Below are positions 11,731 to 22,495 of a stretch of DNA of 64,000 bases, piece by piece. Made by a program: the position numbers and the translations under genes. Position 1 is the stretch's first letter. Every line of letters starts with the position of its first letter. The notes beneath the pieces are model-generated. The model saw only the letters and a program-made list of their open reading frames with translations, made no database searches and was not told the origin of the DNA. Source of the DNA: Davidsoniella eucalypti (taxonomy: Eukaryota > Ascomycota > Sordariomycetes > Microascales > Ceratocystidaceae); contig RMBW01000189.1 of NCBI GenBank assembly GCA_004009845.1, positions 1-64,000 on the forward strand, in the 5' to 3' direction.

Positions 11731-12511
11731 NNNNNNNNNNNNNNNNNNNNNNNNNNNNNNNNNNNNNNNNNNNNNNNNNNNNNNNNNNNNNNNNNNNNNN
11801 NNNNNNNNNNNNNNNNNNNNNNNNNNNNNNNNNNNNNNNNNNNNNNNNNNNNNNNNNNNNNNNNNNNNNNNNNNNNNNNNNNNNNNNNNNNNNNNNNNNN
11901 NNNNNNNNNNNNNNNNNNNNNNNNNNNNNNNNNNNNNNNNNNNNNNNNNNNNNNNNNNNNNNNNNNNNNNNNNNNNNNNNNNNNNNNNNNNNNNNNNNNN
12001 NNNNNNNNNNNNNNNNNNNNNNNNNNNNNNNNNNNNNNNNNNNNNNNNNNNNNNNNNNNNNNNNNNNNNNNNNNNNNNNNNNNNNNNNNNNNNNNNNNNN
12101 NNNNNNNNNNNNNNNNNNNNNNNNNNNNNNNNNNNNNNNNNNNNNNNNNNNNNNNNNNNNNNNNNNNNNNNNNNNNNNNNNNNNNNNNNNNNNNNNNNNN
12201 NNNNNNNNNNNNNNNNNNNNNNNNNNNNNNNNNNNNNNNNNNNNNNNNNNNNNNNNNNNNNNNNNNNNNNNNNNNNNNNNNNNNNNNNNNNNNNNNNNNN
12301 NNNNNNNNNNNNNNNNNNNNNNNNNNNNNNNNNNNNNNNNNNNNNNNNNNNNNNNNNNNNNNNNNNNNNNNNNNNNNNNNNNNNNNNNNNNNNNNNNNNN
12401 NNNNNNNNNNNNNNNNNNNNNNNNNNNNNNNNNNNNNNNNNNNNNNNNNNNNNNNNNNNNNNNNNNNNNNNNNNNNNNNNNNNNNNNNNNNNNNNNNNNN
12501 NNNNNNNNNNN
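11731..12511. other. Assembly gap (781 N)
   Basis: Unknown bases. The left side is inside C1 RT (+ strand) and the right side is the first base of the A2 3' LTR (- strand). The missing halves of C1 and B2, about 3 kb each, do not fit in 781 bp, so the gap size or the join is doubtful. Confidence 0.95.
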
Positions 12512-12690
12512 TGACACGAACTAGGAAGAGGCAATGGCAAGCAATCTAGAGTAAAGACTTCGATTGATACCGATGAAGGAGAAAGACTAATATCTGTTGG
12601 AATACGGCGGGAATAGGTCCCTATTTATAACCGTTTATCTGGCTAAGTATCTTACTTAGCCAAATACCAACTGGGCCTTAGCCCCTGACA
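12512..12690 (-). repeat. 3' LTR of A2
   Basis: A 179-bp LTR, TGTCAGGGG...GTGTCA on the minus strand. It differs from the 5' LTR (18617-18795) at about one base (GGTCCC versus GGCCCC near the TATA side). The G-rich polypurine tract lies just inside it (12691-12711 region). Confidence 0.93.
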
Positions 12691-12736
12691 TTAGCCCCCC
12701 CCCCTCTCGGATGCTAACTATAATCTAAAACTAATA

Positions 12737-15700
12737 CTAAAATACATTTTGCGCTAATAATGGGGATGGTGGGTGGGTAAAAAATGAGGCCCCCCCCGTA
12801 GGGGTGCATGAAACGGGCCCCCCTGTCTTGGGTAGGAAGTCAGCTGATGCTGCTCCAATTAGCGCGCGGTCTAAGAATATGCGCCATGCGAGGGTGTCTT
12901 CGATATGTTTCACTGGTTCCCAAGTAGGGTCCTGGTAACCAGACCATTTAACCAGTGCTTGTTCATGCCCACGGTATTTCCGTTGGCGGACAATTTCTTC
13001 CACGCGGAATTCTCCTTCGGCTATAGCGTCGTCTCCGTATGCTTCCTCCCTTGAGACAGCCTCAGGTTCGTCGTCTTGGATGACCTGTGAGGGCAGGGGT
13101 TAGTCCCTGCGTGTCGTACCTTGCTGATGTGGAAGACTGGGTGGACTAGGCCTGGAATGTTAAGTCGGACTGCGTGGGTGCCTATCAGGCCTGTAACCGT
13201 GTAGCGGCGAGCTAGCCAATCTAGCTTCTTAGAGGGTCTTTCAGAAGCGATGTTTTCGCATTTCAGGAGCACTACGTCTCCTATCTGAAACTGGGAGGCT
13301 GGCTGGCGGCGGCGGTTAGCTGCTGTCTCCTGATAATCCTGTGCTGACGCCATGGCAACCTGTGCGAAACTGGTGGCGTCGCGGATTTTGTCTAGGAAGG
13401 CCTGGGCGTCGTGTACCGGGGACTGCGTAGAGGATGGTTCGCTAGTGGGAGATGGCTCGATGATGTCCATGTTGTAACCGTGTGTCGCGAAGAAGGGGGA
13501 GATGGCAGTGCTAGAGACGGTGCGGTTGTTTAGGGCGATCTGTGCTTGTGGAAGGAGATCCGCCCAGTTGTCCTGGGCGAAGGAACAGAAGATCCTGAGG
13601 AAGGTTTCAATCTCCTGGTTGCTTCGCTCCTGGGCACCGTCGGTTTGAGGGTGAAAGGCCGTAGAGAGGCGACGTTTGATGTTGAGACGGCGGCATGCTT
13701 CTCCCCAGAATAGTGATGTGAACTGGGGGCCGCGGTCTGACACGATGGCTGAGGGAAAACCGTGGTGTGCGAATACGTGGGTGAATAGAGCGTCAGCTGT
13801 TGCTTTCGCGGAGGTGTCTGACATGGGGATAAGGATCTGCGACTTGGAGAGTCTGTCGGTGACGCCGAGGATGAATGTGTAGTGCTTGGAAGGTGGTAAG
13901 GGGCCAATGAAGTCCATGGCTAGCTCGGTCCAGTGGCGGTCTGGAACAGGAAGTGGTTTCAAGAGTCCGCGCTTCTGTTCCCGCCAATACTTGCTTTTAC
14001 CGCATGTAGTGCAGTTGGCTACGAATTGGCGTACATCGTTGGTGAGTCCTGGCCAGGAGTATTCCCGTGAAACTAGGTCCCGTGTGATTTCGCGGCCAGG
14101 GTGTCCAGACAAGTGTGAGTCGTGGATAGTCTGGATTAGCTTGGTGCGGAGGGGTTCGAAGCGAGGGATCCATAGTCTGTTACGCCAGCGTAGGAGGCCT
14201 TGGTCGTCGATGGAACATTCGCTGATTTGCCATTGGAGGCCCCATGCTGAGGGGAATGATCTGGCGCCATCGAGGACAAGGGATCGTGCAAGCCACCATC
14301 TATTATTGGTCTGCAGGGCTTGTGTCCATAGTGAGGTAAGGTCGGCGTCCCCGAAGGGTGAGGGGAGAGTGGACTGTGTGGCTATGTCGTCTGAGGGAAT
14401 GTCGGCGTCCGGGATGTTGGACCAAAGGGCGTTGACGACTACTAGGTTGTCTCCTGCTGTTGCGGGGGCGAGGAGTTGGTGTACTCTACTCATGAGCCTG
14501 TCGTCACTGGCATCCTTGGGCATGTCCTGGTCCCTGCGCGATAGTGCGTCGGGGATCACTTGGTCAGTTCCAGGACGGTGTTTAAGTTCAAAGGAAAGTC
14601 CGACAGTTCGTATCCCCAGCGGCGTTGCCTTTCTGCTAGGGACCTTTTGGTTCTGAAGAACTCCAGGTTGCGATGGTCGGTGAAGACCGTGAAGTGTATA
14701 CCTAGCAGGAAGTGTCTCCACTGACGAATGGACCAGTAGATAGCCAGCATTTCCTTGTCGTGGATGGGATAGTTGGATTCTGCTGGCGTGAGTTTCCTAG
14801 ATAGGAAGGCAATGGGGTGGTGATGTCCGTCAGGGCCGCGCTGGGTGAGTTCAGCGCCTAGAGCATAGCCTGAGGAGTCGGCGGAGAGGATTGTTTCCCT
14901 GTCAGGGTCGTAGGGGGCTAGTAGAGGAGGAGAGATGAAGGCATCCTTGATGCTGTGGAAGGCCTGGTCGCAGGCAGGGGACCAAACAAAGGGGGTGTCC
15001 TTTTTAGTTAAGTTGGTTAATGGCGCAAGGGTGTCGGATATGCGCGGGACGAAGTCCCTATAGAAGTTTATGAAACCAATAAAGCGGCGGAGTTCGGTTA
15101 GAGTGTAGGGGCGCTCCCAATTACGAATGGCTTCAGTCTTTTCGGGGTCTGCCCTTATGCCGATACCAGGGCCGACTAGGAAGCCTAGGAACTTGATCTC
15201 CTTGGCTGCGAACTCGCACTTCTTGATGTCGAGTTGGAGGTCGGCTTTGAGGGCAGAGACTATTTCCAGGACGAGGTTGCGATGGTCTTGGAGCGAGCCC
15301 TTAGAATAGATGCACACATCGTCAATGTAGGCGTCGCAGCTGATACCGTGCCATTTGTCGAGGACTCCGTTGATGCGTCTCTGGAAGGCAGCAGGGGCGT
15401 TGGTTAAGCCGAAAGGGACGACGTTCCACTGGAAGGCACCCAGGGGTGTTCTAAAAGCTGTTATGTGTTCAGAGCCTGGGGCTATGCGAATCCTGTGGAA
15501 GGCGGAGATCACGTCGACCTTTGAAACCCATTCGGAGCTCGCGATGCGTTGGAGGGTTTCTCCCATAAGTGGTAGGGGGTACTTATCCTTGATAGACGCA
15601 TCATTAACACCACGATAGTCGATGCAAAAGCGTACACCACCTCCTGGTTTATTGACAAACAGTACGGACGAGCCATATTCGGAGTTGGCTGGTCCTATGA

Positions 15701-16371
15701 ACTGAGACTGCTTGAGACCTTCCAGGGTCTTTTGTAATACTAGGAGTTCTGCGCGAGTTACTGGGTAGAGGGATTGTGTCGGAACGGTTGCACCTGGTTT
15801 CAGTTTAATCTCTAGGTCGATCCCTGGTCGATGCGGGGCAGCGTTGTGGCTAATTTGGGATCGAAAGCCGAGGCAACAGGTTCTAACCAATCCGGCAGGT
15901 GAGGACGGGATTTCTCCTTGTGAGCAAGAGCGATCTTAATGTTCTCTAGCGAAGCTCTATAAATATGCGGGTTATCCGCACTTCCACAGAGCTTGTAGAA
16001 TTCCTCAGCAGTTAACTCTTCTGCTGGTAAGATCGTAATCTCCTGTGTCCTGGGCCTGAGCCGAACGTCATTATTTACTAACCATCTTTGTCCTAGAATT
16101 ATGTCTTCGGACTGGCCGGGAACCACGTAGGCCCAAATGGTTTCCGTGTGGCCGTTGATGGTCAGGGGGAGTTCGGCGATGGTGTCGATGAGCGGGGGTT
16201 GTCCAGCGTAGTGACTTGGACAATGACCCGCTCAGAGATAGGGTGCGTGGCGGTGGCGAGGTGGAGGAGACGCGGGGGAATGACGGCGACGGTAAGGCAT
16301 CCGCTGTCGACGAGGGCTTTTGTGGCGTAACTACCTAAACGAATGTCTAAATAATTTCCTAAAGCCCCCAT
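12737..16371 (-). pseudogene. Element A2 pol, frameshifted
   Basis: Reading from 16371: protease (ALVDSGC), RT with YIDD near 15320-15330, RNase H, integrase with HHCC and complete D,D,E (AMDFIGP, VSDRGPQF, SNQEIETF), and a C-terminal chromodomain (FRVEEIVRQRKYRGHEQA then VKWSGY and TWEP) ending near 12900. The stop is at about 12737. Small indels break the frame near 16180, 15830, 14590 and 13020-13110. Domain order and length (about 1200 residues) match the intact C2 pol. Confidence 0.9.
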
Positions 16372-16410
16372 CTCAGTTTCAACTATTCTATCACCGATTA
16401 ATCCCCCCTG

Positions 16411-16446
16411 GTCGGGGCGCGATTTATCCCGACTATCTAAAAATCC
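16411..16446 (-). promoter_or_regulatory. gag-pol junction signal of A2
   Basis: On the minus strand GGATTTT (16446-16440) runs into TAG (16439-16437). GTCGGG (16433-16428) pairs with CCCGAC (16416-16411). The sequence is the same as in A1 and A3. Confidence 0.6.
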
Positions 16447-18416
16447 ATGAGGTCACCTGTATCCGCTGTTTGTTAGTAGGGGTTCCCTGGGCGCGTGGCT
16501 GCGTGGTGGCCATTTGCTCGCTGATGAGGGCGCGGACGTCGTCCAGGGAGAAGAAGGTGCTGTGCTGACGGCGTTGGCCTTGACCGAAGGGCGAGAGGTG
16601 CGCGACTTGGAACGGCAGTTAGCAGCGGTATGACCCTTGCGTTGGCAGGCAGAGCAGGATACGGCCGTAGGACATGTGCCTGAGGGATGTGCTTGGCTGC
16701 TGCAGAACTGGCAGGGCGTGAGGGGCACATGGAGGCGTAGTGGCCTGTTTGGCGGCAGTGATAGCAGGGCCTGTCGGTTGAGGAGGGTTGTGATTTGGGC
16801 GCGGGCGTACGAGATGGTGTGGCGAGGGTTTGAACGCCAGTGGTTGGAGTTTATGGCCTTGGCTTTGGCGAGGGCGCTTTCCTTGATGCGGGCGACTGGG
16901 CGCATCTGTGAGATCATTTCGTCTAGTGGTCTGATATGGAACATGTTGGCTAAGTGCACTTGCATGTCCAGGTGGAGGCCTTCTTGGAGGACGGAGAGGA
17001 GGGTGTTATGGTCGTAGAAATGGGCTTTGTCGCGCAGGGAGCAGAGACGGTTGGTAAAGGATTCGAATGTCTCGGTAGGGCTTGCTTGAGCTTCAGCAAT
17101 TCGCGGTTGGCGAGTCTCGCTCGGTCGGGGTCGTCGTATCGCGAGTCGAGGTAAGAGAGGAAGGCCTGGAAGCCGGTGTTCATGGGGAGGCATTCGAGGT
17201 ACTTGGTGCGGACTTGTTCCTTGATCTCTGTCGACAGGGCGTTCATCGTGTACGCCAGCTGGTCTCTGGTTGAGTAGAAGCGGTAAGAGTCCACGAGAAA
17301 TTTCTCGTTAAGCTCCATCTTCCAGGTGGCGTAATCGAAGGTGCCGTCGAACTTGCGGACTGCGTCGATAACATCTTTGCGGCGGGCAAGCTGGTCGTCG
17401 CGAGGGGGTAGTAAGGCGATCCCGTGAGCTGTAGGAGGGAATGCTGGTGTTGTTGTGAGCCTTTTCTCTGGAGGCGTGGGGGCGTGTTCGCGGATAGGGG
17501 CGAGACGTAGGTTGAGAGGTTTGAGTCTGTCCTCTAAGTCGTCGAGCTGGTTGAGGTCTACTAAGTTGTCGTTGGCTGGGTCTTCGTATTTGCCACCGAG
17601 GAGCTCGAGGATGTCTCGGCCTAGGTTGTCCAGTACTTCAGCAGTGCGTGCAGGGTCCTTGAATTCGGGGGCTGAGCGTTCTGCCATGCCCTGGAGCGCG
17701 GCCATCTGGATCTCTGCGACTTTGAAGTTGTGGTGGAACTGGAAGTCCCATCTTGGCGCAGTGGGTGATATCCATTCGGTTGGATCCAGTTGGGCTTTAT
17801 CGAGGGCAGCTTGGTATTTGGCGGACAGAACTTCGAAGACGCCTGCTGTATCGTCGGAGTATGCGCCTGGCAGGGGGTGACCGCTTAGAGAGCGACGAGG
17901 GGCTTCGATTTTGACTTTAGGGGTGTTCTCCTTGGTGCGTATGGGGATGTCTTTGCTGGAGGACGCGCCGAAGCCGAGGATGTGAGGGTTGCTAAGAAAT
18001 CGTGCCAGGAGAATCTGGGCGCTGCGCGGGGACCTGAGGCTGCTTTGACCGGGCACAATGTGGCCGATTATATCCGTGGAGATGGACAGACAGTGCAGGT
18101 GGTCATGAAAGTGGGCAGCGTGTGCGAGGATGGCAGGGCCTGCGGGAAAGGGGCCAAGTAGTTTGGCCAGACGGGGTCGCTCAGAGCGTTTGAACAGGGC
18201 TAAATAGCACCAGCCCTGGTGTTTCCAGAGGCGTCTCTGGTGGAGAAAGGGGGTGACGACATGGCGCGGCTTGAAGGCCAGCAAGAAGCGGCGCGTGATG
18301 TCTAGCATGAAGTGGGTGAAGGTAATTGCGAGGAATGCGAGGGCGAGACCTTCGGCGGTGCCGTGGTGGGCTCCAAGGATGGCAGCCCAGAGGTGAAGGA
18401 GGAAAAGTTGCAACAT
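16437..18416 (-). pseudogene. Element A2 gag, frameshifted
   Basis: The start MLQLFLLHLWAAILGAHH opens a hydrophobic N-terminal region (about residues 1-50) followed by GWCYLALFKRSERPRLAK and HFHDHLHC. The frame is open for about 440 residues. Near 17085 one G is missing compared with A3 and the reading shifts. Three CCHC knuckles follow near 16780-16600. It ends at DF-TAG (16439-16437). Confidence 0.87.
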
Positions 18417-18603
18417 GGTGCAAGTAAGGTGGACGCGTTAGTCAGTGAGATAGCGAAGTGAGGGCACAGTAGGGTGCGAGAACGATGGTCACGAATAGCG
18501 TGAGAGAATGGAGTGCACAGTAGGGTGCGAGTAGAGTGATGGTCACGAATAGCGTGAGAGAACAAGGTGCACAGTAGGGTGCGAAGAACGAGAACGATGG
18601 TAG
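18417..18603 (-). repeat. A2 leader with tandem hairpin repeats
   Basis: On the minus strand the units GCACCCTACTGTGC and CACGCTATTCGTG alternate about three times. Each can form a short stem (GCAC/GTGC and CACG/CGTG). A3 carries the same array at 38458-38645. Confidence 0.65.
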
Positions 18604-18679
18604 ATCGGTATCAAAATGACACGAACTAGGAAGAGGCAATGGCAAGCAATCTAGAGTAAAGACTTCGATTGATACCGAT
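18604..18679 (-). promoter_or_regulatory. Self-priming pair of A2
   Basis: On the minus strand ATCGGTATCAA (18679-18669) in the LTR matches the reverse complement of the primer binding site TTGATACCGAT (18614-18604), 2 nt after the LTR. Confidence 0.8.
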
Positions 18680-18795
18680 GAAGGAGAAAGACTAATATCT
18701 GTTGGAATACGGCGGGAATAGGCCCCTATTTATAACCGTTTATCTGGCTAAGTATCTTACTTAGCCAAATACCAACTGGGCCTTAGCCCCTGACA
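18617..18795 (-). repeat. 5' LTR of A2
   Basis: A 179-bp LTR, almost identical to the 3' copy. TATA-like GGTTATAAATAGGG is present on the minus strand. The flank after it on the plus strand is CCTGG, which is B2 sequence. Confidence 0.93.
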
Positions 18796-19346
18796 CCTGG
18801 CCTGTGCGGGGGTAGTGTCTCGGCTAGTTTAGGGTCGAAAGCCGAGGCTACTGGCTCTAACCAGTCGGGTAAATGCGGACGTGATTTGTCCTTATGGGCG
18901 AGAGCGATCTGGATGTTCTCCAGCGAAGCTCTATAAATACTCACGTTGCCCTCCTCGCTGCAGAGTTTATAAAATTCCTCTGCGTTTAGTTCTTCAGCAG
19001 GTGCGATAATCACCTCTTGTTTCCGAGGTCGGAGCCTTACATCGTTATTTACCAACCATCTCTGGCCTAGGATGATGTCCTCAGTTTGGCCAGGAACCAC
19101 GTAGGCCCAAATGGTTTCTTGGTGGCCGTTGATGGTGAGGGAGAAGGCGGCGATGGTGTCGATGTGCGGGGGGTTGTCCTGTGTAGTGACTTGGACAATC
19201 TCTCGTTCGGAGATGGTGTGGGTGAGGATGGCGTGAGGGAGGAGACGCGGGGGAACGACGGCGACAGTGAGGCAGCCACTATCCACGAGGGCCTTAGTCG
19301 AGTAGTCACCTAAACTTACGTCTAAATAATTACCCGAGGCACTCAT
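18796..19346 (-). pseudogene. Element B2 pol, N-terminal part
   Basis: The protease region from MSASGNYLDVSLGDY with ALVDSGC is open and matches B1 5934-6483 closely. A2 cuts the reading before RT. The remainder of B2 pol is not on the other side of A2, where the assembly has the N gap. Confidence 0.9.
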
Positions 19347-19385
19347 TTCTAATCTGACTATTCTATCTCCAATTGATTCCCCCTT

Positions 19386-19421
19386 GTCGGGGAGCGGTTT
19401 CCCCCGACTATCTAAAAATCC
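19386..19421 (-). promoter_or_regulatory. Probable -1 frameshift signal of B2
   Basis: GGATTTT (19421-19415) then TAG (19414-19412). The stem GTCGGGG (19408-19402) pairs with CCCCGAC (19392-19386). Identical to B1, with pol in the -1 frame. Confidence 0.7.
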
Positions 19422-21400
19422 GGCTCATTGCTGACTGAAGGGGCGGTGCTAGAGGATTGCGGTTGCGAGGTACTTAGACATTCATTGATCATTGAGCGAA
19501 CATCCTCTAGGGAGATGGATGGCTTAGTGGCCGCGGCGTTGGCGCGGATGGCACCCCTGGCGTTGCGTGAGTTACGGCATTCTGCGGTGCTGTGGCCTGG
19601 TCTCTTGCATTTGGAGCAGAAGTTAGGGGAGCTTGGGCAGAACCTCGGGGAATGTCCCTTTAGGTTGCAGGAGGAGCAGGGGGGAGCGTCTGAGCACTTG
19701 AACGAGGAGTGCGTGGTCTGTTGACAAAAGAGGCAGGGCTTGAAAGTGGTTGCGCTGCTGTTCACGGGGGGCGCCTGTGAGGGCTGCATAGGGGTAGGCT
19801 GGCGCCAGTTGGAGGAGGTTGCGCGGCGAGCCTTGTTGGTTTCCTTGACTCTGGCGACAGGACGCATTGTTGCTATCATAGTGTCGAAGGGTCTGATGTG
19901 GAAGAGCGTGGCAAGGTGATCCTGCATGTCTGGGTGCAGGCCTTCTTGGAGGATGGACAGTAGTGTGTTATGGTCTGTAATTTGGGCTTTGTCGCGGAGG
20001 GCGCATAGGCGGTTGGTGAATGTTTCGAAAGGCTCGCTAGGTCCCTGCTTTATTTTCATCAGTAGGCGGTTGGCCGTTCTGGCGCGGTCTGGGTCGTCAT
20101 AGCGTGAGTCTAGGTACGCGATAAATAGCTGGAAGCCGGTAGGGGACGCTAAGTGCTGAAGGTACTTGGGGCGGACTTGGTCCCTGATCTCGGGAGAGAG
20201 TGAGTTCATGGTGTAAGCTAGTTGGTCCCTAGGCGAGTGAAACCTCTGGAAGTCGACGAGGAATTTCTCGTTGAGCTCGTGCTTCCATGTGGTGTAGTCG
20301 AACGATCCGTCGAATTTGCGCACAGCGTCTAGGACGTCCTTACGGCGAGAGATGGAGTCTTCGCGGTTGGGGAGAATGGTAATGCCGCCAGCTAGGGGCG
20401 TTGATGTGGGCGTCGTAGAGGGTGCGTGTGTTTGAGCGGAGGTAGGAGCGTTACGGGTAGGGGTGGCTAGTTTGAGGCCATGACGTTCTAGGGTTTCAGC
20501 GAGAGCCGCTAGTTCTTCTTCCTCGTCGTATTCATCCTTGACAACCGGTGGCTGGACAGGTTTCTTTGGTGTGAGGAAGGAGGTGATGTCTGTGGCAATG
20601 TCGTTGAGGAGCTCATAGAGCTTGTCCAGTTGGCCGAGTTCAGGGGCGTTCTCCTTGAGTAGGTTTTGGAGGGCGATCAACTGAATTTCCGCGATGTTTA
20701 GGTTCTCGTGGAATTGGAAGGCCCAGCGGCCTTTCTTGAAGGTGATCCAGTCCACCGGGTCCCTGGAGGCTGCTTGGAGTTTGCCTTGGTAGACCTGTGT
20801 GAGATAGTCGAGTGTACGTGTTGCCTCGGTGGAGTAGACCTTGGCGCGTGGGCGTCCGCAGATCGAGGTGCGCAGGGGAGCGGGCCTAGGCTGGGGGCCT
20901 ATCTCTGGCTGGTGGAGGAAGGAGTCCATGTTGTCATCGATGGTGTCCGAGCCAAACCCTAGTATGTGGGGGTTGGTCAGGGCGCGGACTGTGAGGATCT
21001 GTGCGCTTCGGGTGGACCGGATCCTAGTGGGCATGGGTGCAATATGGCCAATGATGCCAGATGCGAAGGTCATGCAGTGAAGGTGGCTGTGGAAGTGCGA
21101 AGCGTGGGACAAGATAAGAGGACCAGCAGGGAAGGGGCCAAGTAGTTTGGCTAGGCGGGGACGCTCGGAGCGTTTGAAGAGGGAGAGGTAGCACCAGCCG
21201 GAGCGAGTTCACAGGCGTTTCTGCGAGTGAAAGGGGGTGGGGACGTGCTTGGCTTTGAAGGCCTGGATGAGGCGTAGCGTAGAGTCCGCTAGGAAGATAA
21301 AGATGATAGGGCCTAAAAAGAGGAAGGCTAGTGAATCGGTGAGGCCGTAAAAGAGGCCGAGGGCAATCTCCCAGACATGGAGAAGGATAGTGTGCATCAT
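19412..21400 (-). pseudogene. Element B2 gag with one nonsense codon
   Basis: All 663 codons are in one frame from MMHTILLHVW to DF-TAG. The only lesion seen is a TGG to TGA change at about 21209-21211, in the stretch just before GWCYLSLFKR; B1 has Trp there. The hydrophobic N-terminus, acidic linker (DEYDEEEELAAL) and three CCHC knuckles (about 19740-19565) are all present. This copy shows that the B1 break near 5510 is a one-base deletion. Downstream ATGs could not restore the hydrophobic segment. Confidence 0.9.
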
Positions 21401-21612
21401 GGTGCAGAAATTGGATAAGTGCGGAAGAAACGTCGCGTTAATTTATGGATAAAGTGTCAAGTGAGGTGAGGACGCTGCACTGAAAATAGGATAAAAGGTT
21501 GAGTGAGGTATGGACGCTGCACTAGATAGTAAAGATAAAAAGGGTCAAGTGAGGTATGGACGCTGCACTGGATAGTAAAGTAATAAGTAAAAGCTGTAGA
21601 TCGGTATCAAAA

Positions 21613-21790
21613 TGACACGAACTAGGTGAGGCAGTGGCAAGCAATCTAGTAGAAAGGACTTCGATTGATACCGATGAAGGAGAAAGGCTAATATCTGTTG
21701 GAATACGGCGGGAATAGGTCCCTATTTATAGCCGTTTATCTGACTAGGTAAATACCTAGACAAATACCAACTGGGCCTTAGCCCGTGACA
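21613..21790 (-). repeat. 5' LTR of B2
   Basis: A 178-bp LTR of the B type (TGTCACGGGC on the minus strand). The primer binding site is 21610-21600 and its partner in the LTR is 21675-21665. The leader with three AGTGCAGCGTCC repeats lies at 21401-21599. Confidence 0.92.
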
Positions 21791-21957
21791 GGAAGAGGCA
21801 ATGGCAAGCAATCTAGAGTAAAGACTTCGATTGATACCGATGAAGGAGAAAGACTAATATCTGTTGGAATACGGCGGGAATAGGTCCCTATTTATAACCG
21901 TTTATCTGGCTAAGTATCTTACTTAGCCAAATACCAACTGGGCCTTAGCCCCTGACA
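21791..21957 (-). repeat. Truncated A-type LTR
   Basis: The sequence matches the A LTR except that the last 12 bases of its sense strand are missing at the B2 junction. B2 therefore seems to have inserted into this LTR. The outer end is intact (TGTCAGGGGC on the minus strand) and is followed by GTACG. Confidence 0.85.
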
Positions 21958-22026
21958 GTACGAGTATGGACACACGCAGTCCACTGATGGTAGGCTAAGG
22001 CAGCAATATTGGCTGCACCACCTTGG

Positions 22027-22205
22027 TGAGACGATATACGAGGATTTGCAAGGAAAAATGGTCGTAAAAGTGGATTGAATTGAGACCGATGAGGGAGAAA
22101 GAGAAACTAAGACTAAACTACGAGGGAATCGGTCCCTATTTATGTCAAAGTCAAGTAGGGCCAAGGCATGACTTGGCCAATACTGATGGGCCTTAGACCC
22201 TTACA
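22027..22205 (-). repeat. 3' LTR of C2
   Basis: 179 bp, TGTAAGGGTCTAAGG...TCGTCTCA on the minus strand. I found no difference from the 5' LTR at 28417-28595 by eye. Confidence 0.95.
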
Positions 22206-22222
22206 ATAGTCTCCCCCCCCAC
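22206..22222 (-). promoter_or_regulatory. Polypurine tract of C2
   Basis: On the minus strand GGTGGGGGGGGGAGACTAT abuts the 3' LTR. C1-type (28787-28807), D (50606-50625) and F (60305-60322) show comparable G-rich tracts at the same place. It would prime plus-strand DNA synthesis. Confidence 0.8.
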
Positions 22223-22495
22223 CGGCAGAAAAAATTTACTAATTTTACAACAAAAACCCATAAAAACTCCTTCAAACAACCAATACAATATGACAAATAA
22301 CAGAAAACAAGATGAGCCATGGTAACAATCCAATAAAAACAAAAATAACACTTTCCAAACAGGGTAAAGATACCGGAAGCGGTAGGCGCCCAGGGGGCGC
22401 AGGCGGTCGTCGTGGCGCAGTGGTCTGCGGCATAGCCTCCAGCGGGGAGGATTGCGTGTGTCGAGGGTCACGCCATAGCCCTTGTCGGATTTGTT

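Larger units (their letters stand above)
12512..18795 (-). mobile_element. Element A2, Ty3/gypsy chromovirus of the Tf1/sushi type
   Basis: Order on the minus strand: 5' LTR (18795-18617), self-priming site, leader, gag, pol, polypurine tract (12691-12711 region), 3' LTR (12690-12512). It lies inside the protease/RT region of B2, whose sequence resumes at 18796. The 5-bp duplication cannot be tested because the left flank is N. The total of 6284 bp is normal for this group. Both genes carry small frame breaks, so it is complete in structure but not in coding. Confidence 0.9.

Noticed and set aside
11665..12540. Open frames across the N run
   Set aside because: They consist of undetermined residues only.
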